A DNA stretch of 64,000 bases from Chordicoccus furentiruminis (GTDB taxonomy: Bacteria > Bacillota > Clostridia > Lachnospirales > Lachnospiraceae): assembly GCF_019355395.1 (NCBI RefSeq), contig NZ_CP048829.1:620001-684000 (forward strand), written 5' to 3'. Positions 34,649 through 43,417 of this stretch are shown here, in pieces. Each line of letters begins with the position of its first letter. The first letter of the stretch is position 1. The notes below the pieces were generated by a model that saw nothing but the letters and a program-made list of their open reading frames with translations, did no database searches and was not told the origin of the DNA. The position numbers and the translations under genes are program-made.

Positions 34649-35467
34649 TTACAGCACGTCCGCGAAATGCCGTCTCAGCTTCTGGAACACATGAGTGCCG
34701 AACAGCAGCAGCGCCGCGGTCCAGGTCCAGAAATAGAGATTGTACCATCCGTGCTCCCAGAACCAGGTACGGCCGTAGATCGCGTCGCGGTAGCCGGTCA
34801 CGACATAATTGAAAGGATTGATCCGGAACAGGAACGCCCAGGACCGTGTCTCGAAGGACTTCAGCACGAACATGATCGGCATCGACCAGACCGCCACCTG
34901 CATGAAAATGCTGATGATCTGAGAGAGGTCCCTGAAAAAGACCACGACCGCGCACGTCCCGTAGACGATGCCCAGGCAGAAAAGGAACATGGCGAAAAAA
35001 TAATACGGCAGCTGCAGCAGCGTCAGCGAGGGACGGATGCCGTAGCAGAGCGCGATCACCATCGCCACCAGCACAAAGAATACATGCACAAATAAAGCGG
35101 AGACCGCCTTCACCATCGGCAGGACGCCGATCTCGAAGACGACCTTCTTCACAAGATAACTGTATTCGAGAAGCACATTGGTGCCCGAGACCATCAGCTC
35201 CTGGCAGTAGAACCAGGGGACAATGCCGCAGGTCAGATAGAGCACGAAGGGTACGCTCGTCTGGGTCTGAGTCCGGAAACCGAGTCCGAAGACCAGCCAG
35301 TAGACCAGTACGGTCACAACCGGCTGGACAAACGCCCAGATAATGCCGAGATAGGACCCGGCATAGCGGGTCCGGAAATCATTTTTCGCCAGCTTTACGA
35401 TCAGCCTCCGGTTCCTGTGGATCTCGGAAGGAAGGCTGATCAGAAACGGTTTCTTTTTTTCTGTCAT
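34649..35467 (-). CDS. Polysaccharide ABC exporter permease (Wzm/TagG type)
   Basis: A 272-residue membrane protein with six predicted helices of the ABC-2 type. The N-terminal cytosolic segment KLAKNDFRTRYAGSYLGIIWAFVQPVVTVLVYWLVFGLGF is the family's amphipathic and first membrane region, and the end INPFNYVVTGYRDAIYG is also typical. With the ATPase gene it forms the transporter that flips the lipid-linked finished polysaccharide. The internal ATG was chosen because MTEKKKPFLISLPSEI starts four bases after the rfbC stop and longer frames overlap rfbC. The order rfbC-permease-ATPase is common in rhamnan and O-antigen clusters. Confidence 0.93.
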   Translation of the reverse strand: MTEKKKPFLISLPSEIHRNRRLIVKLAKNDFRTRYAGSYLGIIWAFVQPVVTVLVYWLVFGLGFRTQTQTSVPFVLYLTCGIVPWFYCQELMVSGTNVLLEYSYLVKKVVFEIGVLPMVKAVSALFVHVFFVLVAMVIALCYGIRPSLTLLQLPYYFFAMFLFCLGIVYGTCAVVVFFRDLSQIISIFMQVAVWSMPIMFVLKSFETRSWAFLFRINPFNYVVTGYRDAIYGRTWFWEHGWYNLYFWTWTAALLLFGTHVFQKLRRHFADVL

Positions 35468-35471
35468 GCAG

Positions 35472-36038
35472 TCAGGCTCCGAACCGCGCCCGCGTGTATT
35501 CCCGGAAGGATCCCCACTTCGTATCCTTGTCGGAGAGGTTGAGCGGAACATTCTCCAGCAGCGGCCACTTCACGTCCAGATCCGGATCGTTCCACGCGAG
35601 GCCGCCCTCGTCGTTGGGATGATAGAAATCCGTGCACTTGTAGCAGAACTCCGCCTCGTCCGACAGGACGTAGAAGCCGTGCGCGAAATTCTTCGGGATG
35701 AAGAACTGCTTCTTGTTCTCCTCGCTCAGCAGCACGCCGTACCATTTGCCGTAGGTATCCGATCCTTCCCGCAGATCGACGGCCACATCGAAGACCTCGC
35801 CCCGGACGACCCGGACCAGCTTGTCCTGCGGATAGTGAATCTGGAAATGCAGTCCGCGGAGAACGCCTCTCGTGGAGCTCGACTGGTTGTCCTGCACAAA
35901 AGTCTGCGGGATGCCGGCTTCCCTGAAGTCGTTGTAATTGTAGGTCTCCATGAAATAACCCCGGCGGTCGCCGAAGACGGTCGGCGTGATCACCTTCAGT
36001 CCCTCGATGCCGCAGGTCTCAACCTGAATCTTTCCCAT
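35472..36038 (-). CDS. rfbC: dTDP-4-dehydrorhamnose 3,5-epimerase
   Basis: A 188-residue cupin-fold enzyme of normal length that inverts C3 and C5 of dTDP-4-dehydro-6-deoxyglucose. The catalytic His lies in GVLRGLHFQ; the segments VVRGEVFDVAVDLREGS, FFIPKNFAHGFYVLSD and YKCTDFYHPNDEGGLAWNDP are all family signatures. The ATG is preceded by a weak GAGATG site. It follows rfbA by 126 bases and precedes the permease by four bases. Third enzyme in the order rfbB, rfbA, rfbC of this operon. Confidence 0.97.
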   Translation of the reverse strand: MGKIQVETCGIEGLKVITPTVFGDRRGYFMETYNYNDFREAGIPQTFVQDNQSSSTRGVLRGLHFQIHYPQDKLVRVVRGEVFDVAVDLREGSDTYGKWYGVLLSEENKKQFFIPKNFAHGFYVLSDEAEFCYKCTDFYHPNDEGGLAWNDPDLDVKWPLLENVPLNLSDKDTKWGSFREYTRARFGA

Positions 36039-36164
36039 CTCTCATCCGTCCTTTCCGAACCGGCCGCATCCTGACGGCGCACCGGCCCGCTCTTCGCGGC
36101 GTCCGCCCGGACGCCGCGTCCCCCTTCTCCCTGTGTTTTGTTCAGGACTCCGGCCGCTGTTTCT

Positions 36165-37049
36165 TCAGCGGACCCCAGAGCCGAGTCCCTCCGCGATATC
36201 CATCAGATACTGGCCGTAGGCGGTCTTCATCAGCGGCTGCGCCAGCTTCACCAGCTGATCACGGTCAATGAAGCCCCGCTTGTAGGCGATCTCCTCGATG
36301 CAGGAGATATACAGGCCCTGTCTCTTTTCAAAAGCCGCGACAAAATCCGCCGCATCAAGCAGCATGTCGTGATTGCCGGTATCGAGCCAGGCAAATCCCC
36401 GGCCCAGCGTCTCCACGAAGAGATCGCCCCGGCGGAGATACTCGTTGTTGACACTGGTGATCTCGAGCTCGCCCCGCGCGGAAGGCTTCACGTTTCTCGC
36501 GATCTCCACGACGTCGTTGTCGTAGAAATAAAGCCCCGGCACCGCGTAGTTGGACTTCGGGCGCTCCGGCTTCTCCTCGATGGAGATCGCCCGCCCGTCC
36601 TTGTCGAATTCAACGACGCCGTACTCTCTCGGATCTTTCACGTAGTAGCCGAAGATCGTCGCGCCCTTCTCCCGCTCCGCCGCCGCCCGAAGCACCCGGG
36701 AGAAGCTCTGGCCGTAGAAGATATTGTCGCCCAGCACCAGCGCGACCCGGTCGTTTCCGATGAAATCGGCGCCGAGAATGAAGGCTTCCGCCAGTCCGTT
36801 GGGCTTCGGCTGGACCTTGTATGTGAAATGCATGCCGAGCTGGCTTCCATCTCCGAAGAGTTCCTCGAAGGCCGGAAGATCCCGCGGCGTCGAGATGATC
36901 AGAATATCCCGGATCCCCGCCAGCATCAGCGTGGACAGCGGATAATAGATCATCGGCTTGTCATAGACCGGCATCAGCTGCTTGCTGACCGCTTTTGTCA
37001 GCGGGTAAAGACGCGTACCGCTGCCTCCCGCCAGAATGATTCCCTTCAT
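36165..37049 (-). CDS. rfbA: Glucose-1-phosphate thymidylyltransferase
   Basis: A 294-residue nucleotidyltransferase that makes dTDP-glucose, the first step to dTDP-rhamnose. The N-terminal motif [18 protein letters not shown] binds nucleotide, followed by [37 protein letters not shown] and [12 protein letters not shown]. The ATG at this position has AGAGGTG at seven bases; a GTG three codons upstream overlaps the rfbB stop and is less likely. Length and motifs are normal. The gap to rfbC (126 bases) is G/C-rich with short hairpins but shows no promoter. Confidence 0.96.
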   Translation of the reverse strand: MKGIILAGGSGTRLYPLTKAVSKQLMPVYDKPMIYYPLSTLMLAGIRDILIISTPRDLPAFEELFGDGSQLGMHFTYKVQPKPNGLAEAFILGADFIGNDRVALVLGDNIFYGQSFSRVLRAAAEREKGATIFGYYVKDPREYGVVEFDKDGRAISIEEKPERPKSNYAVPGLYFYDNDVVEIARNVKPSARGELEITSVNNEYLRRGDLFVETLGRGFAWLDTGNHDMLLDAADFVAAFEKRQGLYISCIEEIAYKRGFIDRDQLVKLAQPLMKTAYGQYLMDIAEGLGSGVR

Positions 37050-37054
37050 CGCGC

Positions 37055-38137
37055 TCACCTCTGTCCGTACATGCTCTGATAGTAGTTCTGATAGGCGCCG
37101 GAGGTCACATGGTCCATCCAGTCGGTATGCTCAAGATACCAGGCCACGGTCTTCCGGATGCCGTCCTCGAAATTTGTCTCGGGGTACCAGCCCACCTCCG
37201 CCCGGATCTTGTCCGGCGCGATGGCGTAGCGGCGGTCATGACCCTTCCGGTCGGTCACATATGTGATCAGGTCGTCGGAGACAAGGGCCTTTCTCGGATC
37301 GCTGTCCGGCAGCAGCTCCTTCAGCGTATTCAGCACGGTATGTACGATCTGAATGTTTTGCCGCTCGTTATGGCCGCCGATGTTGTAGGTCTCGAAGAGC
37401 CTGCCCTTCTCCTGCACCATGTCGATTCCCTTGCAGTGATCCTCCACATACAGCCAGTCGCGGATATTCTTTCCGTCGCCGTACACCGGCAGCGCGCGCC
37501 CGTGAAGCGCGTTGTTGATGAGAAGCGGGATCAGCTTTTCCGGGAACTGATACGGTCCGTAGTTGTTGCTGCAGTTGGTGATGTTCGCCGGGAAATGATA
37601 GGTGTCCATAAACGCCTTGACCATAAAGTCAGAGGACGCCTTCGAAGCCGAGTAGGGGCTGTGGGGATCGTACTTCGTCGTCTCATGGAAATACTCGTTC
37701 GGATCCGAGAGAGAGCCGTACACTTCGTCCGTGGAAACATGAAGGAACTTGTGATCCTCCGGATAGCTTCCGTCCTCCCGCTCCCATGCCGCCCGCGCCG
37801 CGTTCAGCATCGTCAGCGTGCCCAGCACGTTGGTGCGGACGAACAGGGTGGGATCCTTGATGCTCCGGTCCACATGGCTCTCGGCCGCGAAATGGACCAC
37901 CCGGTTGATGTCGTTCTCCCGGAACAGCCGGCCGATCGTCTCCGCATCGCAGACATCCGCCTTCACAAAGGTGTAGTTGTCCCGCTTCTCCACATCTCTC
38001 AGGTTTTCCAGATTTCCCGCGTATGTCAGCTTGTCCACATTGATGATCCGGATCGAGCCGCCATACTTCCGGAACATGTAATGAATGTAATTGGATCCGA
38101 TAAAGCCGGCTCCGCCGGTCACGAGATACGTGCGCAT
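37055..38137 (-). CDS. rfbB: dTDP-glucose 4,6-dehydratase
   Basis: A 360-residue extended short-chain dehydrogenase that converts dTDP-glucose to dTDP-4-dehydro-6-deoxyglucose using bound NAD. The Rossmann motif is [23 protein letters not shown] and the catalytic [15 protein letters not shown] with Thr in [11 protein letters not shown] are present. Normal family length is about 340-360. It is the first gene of the 15.6-kb polysaccharide operon and has a 190-base structured leader after a good promoter. Its stop lies five bases before the rfbA ATG. Confidence 0.97.
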   Translation of the reverse strand: MRTYLVTGGAGFIGSNYIHYMFRKYGGSIRIINVDKLTYAGNLENLRDVEKRDNYTFVKADVCDAETIGRLFRENDINRVVHFAAESHVDRSIKDPTLFVRTNVLGTLTMLNAARAAWEREDGSYPEDHKFLHVSTDEVYGSLSDPNEYFHETTKYDPHSPYSASKASSDFMVKAFMDTYHFPANITNCSNNYGPYQFPEKLIPLLINNALHGRALPVYGDGKNIRDWLYVEDHCKGIDMVQEKGRLFETYNIGGHNERQNIQIVHTVLNTLKELLPDSDPRKALVSDDLITYVTDRKGHDRRYAIAPDKIRAEVGWYPETNFEDGIRKTVAWYLEHTDWMDHVTSGAYQNYYQSMYGQR

Positions 38138-38333
38138 AATCCCCTCTTCTTTCCTTTCAGACGCTTCGCTTTCCTTCTGTTCTTCTCCGGCCGCCCGCTT
38201 TCCGGGCCTGACGGCCGTCCGGCCCCCGCTTTCCGTCTCCGGGCCGTTTTCCGGCCCGCGCTTCCTGTTCGCAGAGCCGTTCTGCTGCCGATGTCTTTCC
38301 TTTTATGGATCACGCTCACAGCATAGCGACGCT
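38138..38333 (-). promoter_or_regulatory. Long G/C-rich structured leader of the rfb polysaccharide operon
   Basis: About 190 bases separate the predicted transcription start from the rfbB ATG. On the minus strand the RNA can form GGGCCG/CGGCCC at 38241-38257 and GCCCG/CGGGC stems with GGAAA-type loops near 38192-38206, plus a GGCC/GGCC element near 38212-38224. No U-run follows, so it is not a plain terminator. No coding signal was seen. The structure may serve processing or antitermination of the long operon; that is inference. Confidence 0.45.
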
Positions 38334-38362
38334 ATTATAGCATCGCGGAAAGGCATTTGCAA
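38334..38362 (-). promoter_or_regulatory. Promoter of the rfb/ABC polysaccharide operon
   Basis: On the minus strand TTGCAA (38357-38362) and TATAAT (38334-38339) are 17 bases apart. The -10 box is a perfect consensus. Confidence 0.78.
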
Positions 38363-38374
38363 ATGGACTTCGGC

Positions 38375-38404
38375 TTGCCCTTACGGACCGGCGCGATGTA
38401 CAAT
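38375..38404 (+). promoter_or_regulatory. Possible divergent promoter of the GT-C gene
   Basis: TTGCCC (38375-38380) and TACAAT (38399-38404) are 18 bases apart, leaving about 38 bases to the ATG. It lies back to back with the rfbB promoter, so both could share a regulator. Confidence 0.5.
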
Positions 38405-38447
38405 TTCACCTGTAAATAATAAGATACGGATCCGGAGGAAGCGAGTT

Positions 38448-40499
38448 ATGAATCAGTCAGTTGTACGGAACGGAACGGGGAAGCGGCGCATCCTGCTCTC
38501 CTGCGCCTTCGGGGGGCTTGTATTTCTTCTCTGGCTGGCCTTCTGGAACGCCGGCCTCTTTCCGTCGGACGAGGAGGAGATCTTCGTCAAGGGCTACGCG
38601 ATGGCTCACGGCAAGGTGCTTTACCGGGACCTGATCTCCCAGCATATGCCTCTTCCCTACCAGTTTGCGGCTCTCTTCGCCGCGGCGGGCGCGCACTCCG
38701 TTACCGGCTTCCGGATCGGCTTCTATCTGCTCTTCGGCCTGCTGGCCGGCCTCTGCTTCTTCCGCTGCGCGCCGCGCTTCGGCGCCCGGACGGTCGCCGC
38801 CGCCCAGCTTATCTATCTTTCGGTGATCGCCTCCCTCGAGAACGGGACGGTGATCCTCGCCGACCAGCTGGAAGCGGCCGGGCTAGCCCTTCTGTTCTTC
38901 GAGCTGCTTCTGTTTTTCCGGGAACGCCGCCTCACGGGCGTCTCCGCCGTCTTCATCAGTCTCGCTTCCTCACTGGCCTTTCTCAGTTCCTTCGCCGCGG
39001 TCTTTCCTGTCTTCGCCTGCTTTCTGGGCGTCCTCGCCGTGGAGATCCGGGACACGGCCGCCGCGAAGGAAAACCCCGGCCGCTGTATCCTGCGTCTTCT
39101 CCGACGGTATGTGCCGCTGATGTTTCTCATGCTCCTTCCGCTGACGCTGGAGGCAGCGTATCTCGCCTCCTCCGGCACCCTCCGGGCCTGCTTCGATGAG
39201 GCCTACCGCTTCAACACTGAGGTTTATCCGAAATACTATCCGGGCGGCTACGGCGGCAGCGTGCCGGCGTCGCTCCTGGGCGGGCTCACGAAGCTGGGTG
39301 CCGCCTTCCAGTTCAGCAGACTTTCCTTCACAGTCCTGCTGCAGATCGGCGTGCTGGGCCTCGCCCTCCTCTTCCTTGTCGACCGGGTGAAACGGGAAGC
39401 CGGATCGGGCCGGGGCCGGTGGGAAGCGGCGGCCGCCGCCTTCTATCTCGTCGCCTGCGCGACCCGGGGCTGCTTCGATTATCACGGTCTGCCCGCGGTG
39501 GCGGTGCTCTCCGTGATGGCCGCCTTCGTCCTTGAATCCAGGCGAGTCCACATCCGGGCGTGGGCCGGTCATACCCGTCTGCGGGCAGCCGCGGTTCTCC
39601 TGGTCCTCTGCGCCGCTTTTTCGCCGTATCTGGTCCGTTTCCCGAACCTGTTCCGGGTAGCGGCTCCGGAAACCGTACGGACGGATTCTCTCGCCTGGGC
39701 GCTGGACCAGCTGACGGAGCCGCTTGAAGAAATCGGCTTCACCAGCTATCAGCAGGATCTGCTTCTGGACGCCGGCGTGCTCGTCGCGACGAGGTACACC
39801 GGCTCCACGCCCTGGTACTGGGAGTGGGGCCGCACCGACTGTCTGAGCCAGCTCGAAGCCGATCCGCCGAAAATCTACGTCTACGACAGCACGCTCAACG
39901 TCTGGGGCTACGCGGTATCCCAGTACGCACCGGAAATCGGCGCGTTTCTTGACCGAAACTACCGCAGCCTCTCCGATCTCGGCTTCCCGTCCCTCTATGT
40001 CCGCAATGACTGCTACACGGAGGCCCACGCAAAGCTCGACCCGACGGTGCTCTACGGTTCCACGGAGGAAGGCCCGGACGCGGAGCCCCTCCGCGCAGGG
40101 CAGTCAGTCGGGGAAGTGTTTCACTGCCCGCTGACAACCGATATCGCGAATATCGAGGTCCGGGTCAACGGGGTGGAGCACCCCGAAAGTCTGCGTCTCC
40201 GCCTTGAACTGGAGGATGAAACGGCAGTCACCCGCCGGACGCTGACCGTCACCGATTTAAGCGGCTGGAGCGCCGGATCCGTCCGGACCGTCGCCTTCGA
40301 TCCTGTCCGGCTTAAGAAAGATCATTCCTACCGTCTGCTTCTTTCACTCTCCGGTGACGGCTCGGTCACCTTCGCCCGAGGCAGAGAAACCGGCACCGCC
40401 GCCGTCGGCACGCAACGGGACGGGAAAACAGAGCCCTGGCTTCTGAGTCTGAGAATCGTGAAGGCTCAGACCGGTGTCGTGATGGTGGTCAGAAAATAA
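38448..40499 (+). CDS. GT-C-like membrane protein, probable polyprenyl-linked glycosyltransferase
   Basis: A 683-residue protein with about ten or more membrane helices in residues 15-410, then a soluble part. The first outer loop has FPSDEEEIFVKGYAMAHGKVLYRDLISQH; acidic residues there are typical of GT-C enzymes, which use lipid-phosphate sugars at the outer membrane face. Residues about 540-683 look like a beta-sandwich domain (FHCPLTTDIANIEVRVNGV). The ATG has GGAGGAA at a good distance and an upstream extension of the frame overlaps rfbB. It stands 19 bases before yfhO-like gene. The sugar and acceptor cannot be read from the sequence. Confidence 0.75.
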   Translation: MNQSVVRNGTGKRRILLSCAFGGLVFLLWLAFWNAGLFPSDEEEIFVKGYAMAHGKVLYRDLISQHMPLPYQFAALFAAAGAHSVTGFRIGFYLLFGLLAGLCFFRCAPRFGARTVAAAQLIYLSVIASLENGTVILADQLEAAGLALLFFELLLFFRERRLTGVSAVFISLASSLAFLSSFAAVFPVFACFLGVLAVEIRDTAAAKENPGRCILRLLRRYVPLMFLMLLPLTLEAAYLASSGTLRACFDEAYRFNTEVYPKYYPGGYGGSVPASLLGGLTKLGAAFQFSRLSFTVLLQIGVLGLALLFLVDRVKREAGSGRGRWEAAAAAFYLVACATRGCFDYHGLPAVAVLSVMAAFVLESRRVHIRAWAGHTRLRAAAVLLVLCAAFSPYLVRFPNLFRVAAPETVRTDSLAWALDQLTEPLEEIGFTSYQQDLLLDAGVLVATRYTGSTPWYWEWGRTDCLSQLEADPPKIYVYDSTLNVWGYAVSQYAPEIGAFLDRNYRSLSDLGFPSLYVRNDCYTEAHAKLDPTVLYGSTEEGPDAEPLRAGQSVGEVFHCPLTTDIANIEVRVNGVEHPESLRLRLELEDETAVTRRTLTVTDLSGWSAGSVRTVAFDPVRLKKDHSYRLLLSLSGDGSVTFARGRETGTAAVGTQRDGKTEPWLLSLRIVKAQTGVVMVVRK

Positions 40500-40518
40500 G
40501 ACAGGAGAAAAATCGACG

Positions 40519-43302
40519 ATGAAACGTACCACACCTGCCCGCGCGGCAGCCCGGGAGACGCTGCCGGTCCTCCTTGGCGGCAATCTGGTCTTTTTTGTGC
40601 TGTACAGCCGGTTTCTTACCGGCCGTGCCGTCTATCTGTACACGGATATCGGCTCCGATTCCGTCGCCTCCTCTCTCCCTCTGATCACCCTGCTGGAGCG
40701 TATGTTCCGCGCCGGACGCTTCGGGGGCTATGAACTCACCGCCGGCCTCGGGAGCGACACGACAGCAACCTTTATGAAGTACCTGAACCCGGTCAAGACG
40801 CCTCTGCTCTTTTTCACTCCCGGAACGCTCCCCGCCGGTCTGATGCTGACTCTCTTTCTTGAGATCAACTGCCTTCTCTTCTTCAGCTGGCTGTTCTTCC
40901 GTCGTCTTCTGGGGCATAAAACCGCCGCGGCGGCCGCCTCTCTGATCTGGACCTTCTCGGGGTATGTGACGCTGTGGAGTCAGAATCTGACCGCCGGGGC
41001 CGCGCTTGCGGCTTTCACCGTCATGATGGCCGCCCTGCTTCCGGTTCTCTTCGACCCGACGCCCCGCCGGGGTCTTATGCTCGCGCTGGCGATCGCGCTG
41101 CTTCTCCTCACGGATTACTACTATGCCTACATGTCGGCCTGGTTCGTGCTCGTCTTTGTTCTTTTCTTCGCCCTGAGACGCCGGATGCCGCTCCGCCGGA
41201 CGGGGAACCGGATGCTGCTGATCCTCATGGCGGCCGCCGGAGCCTGCGGGCTGGCAGCCGCCTCCCTTGTCCCGGCCCTTTCCTCCTTCACCGGATCGGT
41301 CCGCACCGGAGCGGCGTCCGGCGTATTCCGCGGCATCGAGTGGAACAGTCCCGCCTCGCTCCTTACGTCTCTCGGCCGTCTGTTCTCCGTCAATCTCTTC
41401 GGCGCCGGATCGGATTACCGCGGAGCGGGCAACTACTATGAGCAGGCGGCTCTTTCCGTCTCCTGCCTCGCTCTTCCGTCTCTTTCAGACCGTCTTCTCA
41501 GCCGGAAGAGCCGCCCTTCGGCCATCGCCGCGCTGGCGCTGGGGCTTCTCGCCCTTTGCAGCAAAAATGCCGCCGCGCTGCTTCAGTTCAACCGGATGGT
41601 CCAGCGGTATTCCTTTCTGATCACCTTCGCGCTGACATGCGCCGTCGGATTCTTTCTGAAAGATCTGCTGACAGGAGCGGACCGGCGCCGCTGCCGCCGC
41701 TCCGCGGCGGCCGGCGCCGCGATCACGCTGGCCGCGCTGGCCGTCCTCCGAAAGCTGGACGGCCGCTTCGGCCTTGAGACCGATATCCGGGCGATGGGCC
41801 AGACCGCGGTCTTCGCGCTGCTCTTCTGCCTGCTGATCTTTCTGATCACCCGTACGGACCGTCCCGCTCCGGCCTGTCTCAGCCTTCTGCTTCCGCTCCT
41901 CATGGCAGAGCTGATCGTGACGAACCGTCCGACGCTCTACGACCGTGACTATGTGACACCTTCAGCCTATGCTTCGGTTCTCTCCTCCGGAGAGACGGGA
42001 AAGGCGGTGAAGGAGATCCGGAGCCGCGACAGCGGTCTCTTCCGGGTCGGGGCGACAGAGGATCCGACGGACGCCAATGTCGGCACGCGGCTCGGTTTTC
42101 CGGCTGCTTCCGTCTACAGCAGCACCAACCCGGCTTCTCTCGGTACGTTGAAGCAGGAGATGGGGCTGGGCCAGATCAGCGCGAACCACTTTGTCTCAGG
42201 CGGATCGGAATTCGGCGCCTTCCCGCTGCTGGGGGGCCGCTATCTGATCCGGAACCGCACGGAGCGTCTCTCGGACACACTGCCGGAAGCACTGTTCGAA
42301 ACGATCCGTACCGACGAAGGCGCGCTCCGTGTAAGCCGGGTGCGGAATGCCCTGCCTTTCGGCTATCTCTACACACGGACCGTCTCCTCCGGTGCGCTCG
42401 CCTCACTTGCCTTCCCCCAGCGAATGCTGGCACTTTTTGGCGCCTGCCATCTGACGGGCGGCGGAACAGAAGAAGCCGGAGAAACGGCGGCGGACGGCAT
42501 CAGCGGGCTTCCCGCCCTCAGCGGGTCGGAGATCAGCGCCCTTTCGGCCCGTCTCAGCTCCCGTGACCTTCTGGACAGCGGCACGGAAGCCAATCAGCTG
42601 ACCGTCTCGGATGCCTCCGACTCCATCAGTGCGATGAAGGTTTTCAGGCCTTCCGGCTCCGATCCCTATCTCTACTACGATCTCGGCGGCGTCACGGCGA
42701 AAGGTTCGGTCCGCCTGCTCTCGATCCACGTTCGGGGTACCCGTTCGATGAGCAGCATCCGCCGGATGGAGGTCTTCTGTCTCCGCAAAGGGCAGACGGA
42801 TCCGGATCCGGAGGACCGGCTGCCCTTCAGCATCGAACCGGGTATGCCGGATCTCCTGCTTCTCCTTCCGGACGAGGCGGCACGGATCCGGCTGGATTTC
42901 CCATCGGACGGCGGCACGACCCGGCTGAGCCGTCTCTCCGTCCTCACACTTGAAGACGCCGGCTCGCTTCTTGAGCCGCTCGCTTCCACCGATGTGTCCG
43001 GGATCCAGATGGACGGCGGCACCTACCGCGCATCCCTCCGCAGCGATAAAGACGGAATCTTCTGCGTTCCCGTCCTCTGGAATGCGAACTGGAGGGCGAA
43101 GGTCAACGGCCGGTCCGCAAAGGTTCTGAACATCAACGGCGGCCTCGTCGGGATCCCGGTTTCAGGCGGCAAATCCGACATCCGTCTCGTGTACCGGTCT
43201 TCGGAAAACCGGGCCGCGCTGCGGCTCTCCGGTTCTCTGCTCCTTCTCTGGCTGGCCGCGTACATCGCCGCCGCAAGACGGGAAAAGGCGCGGGGGCAAT
43301 GA
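40519..43302 (+). CDS. YfhO family membrane glycosyltransferase
   Basis: A 927-residue protein with about a dozen membrane helices and one near the C-terminus (ALRLSGSLLLLWLAAYIAAA). The start YTDIGSDSVASSLPLITLLERMF and later GYELTAGLGSDTTATFMKYLNP match the YfhO family, whose Bacillus member glycosylates lipoteichoic acid using undecaprenyl-phosphate sugar. A large outer domain (about 480-890) includes beta-rich segments and PVLWNANWRAKVNGRSAKVLNINGGLVGIPV, a conserved YfhO end. It forms a two-gene unit with the GT-C-like gene. A DPM1-type GT2 lies convergently just downstream and could supply the lipid-linked sugar. Confidence 0.88.
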   Translation: MKRTTPARAAARETLPVLLGGNLVFFVLYSRFLTGRAVYLYTDIGSDSVASSLPLITLLERMFRAGRFGGYELTAGLGSDTTATFMKYLNPVKTPLLFFTPGTLPAGLMLTLFLEINCLLFFSWLFFRRLLGHKTAAAAASLIWTFSGYVTLWSQNLTAGAALAAFTVMMAALLPVLFDPTPRRGLMLALAIALLLLTDYYYAYMSAWFVLVFVLFFALRRRMPLRRTGNRMLLILMAAAGACGLAAASLVPALSSFTGSVRTGAASGVFRGIEWNSPASLLTSLGRLFSVNLFGAGSDYRGAGNYYEQAALSVSCLALPSLSDRLLSRKSRPSAIAALALGLLALCSKNAAALLQFNRMVQRYSFLITFALTCAVGFFLKDLLTGADRRRCRRSAAAGAAITLAALAVLRKLDGRFGLETDIRAMGQTAVFALLFCLLIFLITRTDRPAPACLSLLLPLLMAELIVTNRPTLYDRDYVTPSAYASVLSSGETGKAVKEIRSRDSGLFRVGATEDPTDANVGTRLGFPAASVYSSTNPASLGTLKQEMGLGQISANHFVSGGSEFGAFPLLGGRYLIRNRTERLSDTLPEALFETIRTDEGALRVSRVRNALPFGYLYTRTVSSGALASLAFPQRMLALFGACHLTGGGTEEAGETAADGISGLPALSGSEISALSARLSSRDLLDSGTEANQLTVSDASDSISAMKVFRPSGSDPYLYYDLGGVTAKGSVRLLSIHVRGTRSMSSIRRMEVFCLRKGQTDPDPEDRLPFSIEPGMPDLLLLLPDEAARIRLDFPSDGGTTRLSRLSVLTLEDAGSLLEPLASTDVSGIQMDGGTYRASLRSDKDGIFCVPVLWNANWRAKVNGRSAKVLNINGGLVGIPVSGGKSDIRLVYRSSENRAALRLSGSLLLLWLAAYIAAARREKARGQ

Positions 43303-43358
43303 ATCCCGCAATCCCTGCGCTTCCCCTTCCCCGGACGTCCGCAGGTTCTTCCCCCGCA

Positions 43359-43402
43359 GAAGACGCCCCGCCCGCGCTTCAAAGCGCGGACGGGGCGTCT
43401 TC
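43359..43402. terminator. Bidirectional hairpin between convergent operons
   Basis: A 12-bp outer stem (GAAGACGCCCCG/CGGGGCGTCTTC) continues into an 8-bp inner stem with a short loop. It lies between the stops of the YfhO gene and the convergent GT2. There is no clear U-run on either side, so it may end transcription poorly or act by structure. Confidence 0.6.
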
Positions 43403-43417
43403 ATACCGGTCCGGCGG

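Noticed and set aside
38091-38447. Upstream extension of the GT-C-like gene
   Set aside because: It would overlap rfbB and both promoters; the ATG at 38448 has a clear GGAGGAA site and starts a normal membrane protein.
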